Source: CAZXWN01 sp964644695 [NCBI: uncultured bacterium]
GTDB lineage: Bacteria > UBP4 > UBA4092
Assembly: GCA_964644695.1 (NCBI GenBank)
Contig: CAZXWN010000002.1
Location: 339,519 to 403,518, forward strand
Length of the DNA: 64,000 bases
Direction of reading: 5' to 3'
Positions 63,899-64,000 of this stretch are shown one piece after another; the first letter of the stretch is position 1, and every line of letters starts with the position of its first letter. The notes below the pieces were generated by a model. The model made no database searches. It worked only from the letters and a program-made list of their open reading frames with translations, and was not told the DNA's origin. The translations under genes were made by a program, and so were the position numbers.

Positions 63899-64000
63899 GG
63901 TATCCCTCCCGGCTATTAATCATTGTGCCAATTAATTACCAATTATGGCGCTATCCTAGCGTGAAGAATTACTAATTTCAAGCAAAATCGGATTATCAGT

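Overview
The window is a chromosomal segment of roughly 42% G+C by eye, from a Gram-negative bacterium. It carries a Kdo transferase (waaA), O-antigen-ligase-type membrane proteins, a type II secretion pseudopilin (gspG), many exported lipoproteins and a set of carbohydrate-active enzymes. Housekeeping genes (miaB, manA, thiC, dnaA, mutS, rfbB, glyQ, argJ, aspC) show it is chromosome, not a plasmid or phage. I saw no transposase, integrase, phage gene, CRISPR array, tRNA or rRNA. The mix of an alpha-subunit glycyl-tRNA synthetase, a Memo/AMMECR1 pair, PafA-like phosphatase, GH20/GH94 enzymes and tandem SGNH lipoproteins suggests a sugar-degrading anaerobe-type lineage, perhaps in or near the PVC group or a related candidate phylum. 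The phylum is inference and cannot be fixed from the sequence alone.

Layout. 1-5.9 kb: 5' part of miaB, manA, then an overlapping trio of a VanZ-like protein and two TPR-tailed O-antigen-ligase-like proteins. 5.9-10 kb: a minus-strand operon of a transglutaminase-like protein, an ABC ATPase and its permease. 10-13.2 kb: a B12/radical SAM protein overlapping a GT-C-like membrane protein with TPRs. 13.2-18.8 kb: a secreted GH20-like hexosaminidase, a YhhN-family membrane protein and a PafA-like alkaline phosphatase. 19-22.6 kb: a cassette of P-loop protein, exported staphylococcal-type nuclease with OB domains, and a multi-spanning membrane protein that carries the same type of OB domain. 22.6-26.9 kb: a minus-strand cluster of four tandem SGNH-hydrolase lipoproteins ending in a TIM-barrel-type protein. 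27-31.1 kb: small GGQ release-factor-like protein, thiC, gspG, dnaA. 31.1-36.8 kb: a 690-bp gap, then an FAD amine-oxidase-type protein, a GT2 glycosyltransferase and mutS. 37.3-42.7 kb: rfbB, a secreted PHP phosphoesterase-like protein and two paralogous sugar-binding lipoproteins. 43-46.7 kb: Memo (amrB), AMMECR1 (amrA), glyQ, a URO-D-family protein. 46.7-49.5 kb: operon nanE - AAC(3)-like - waaA. 49.8-58 kb: GH94 phosphorylase, argJ, an MFS transporter, a secreted subtilase and a Gfo/Idh/MocA oxidoreductase. 58-64 kb: a degenerate prenyl-synthase-like protein, an aspartate aminotransferase, comEA, a flotillin, a secreted esterase and an NfeD-like protein.

Together the genes describe a cell that builds a polysaccharide-decorated outer membrane (manA, rfbB, waaA, ligases, GT2, GT-C) and lives on external glycans (GH20, GH94, NanE, SGNH esterases, sugar-binding lipoproteins, subtilase, phosphatase). 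The best candidate for an undescribed system is the nuclease/OB/membrane cassette at 19032-22591. A 47-nt palindromic element occurs in at least three intergenic places (16978, 31747, 56896) and looks like a dispersed repeat family of this genome.
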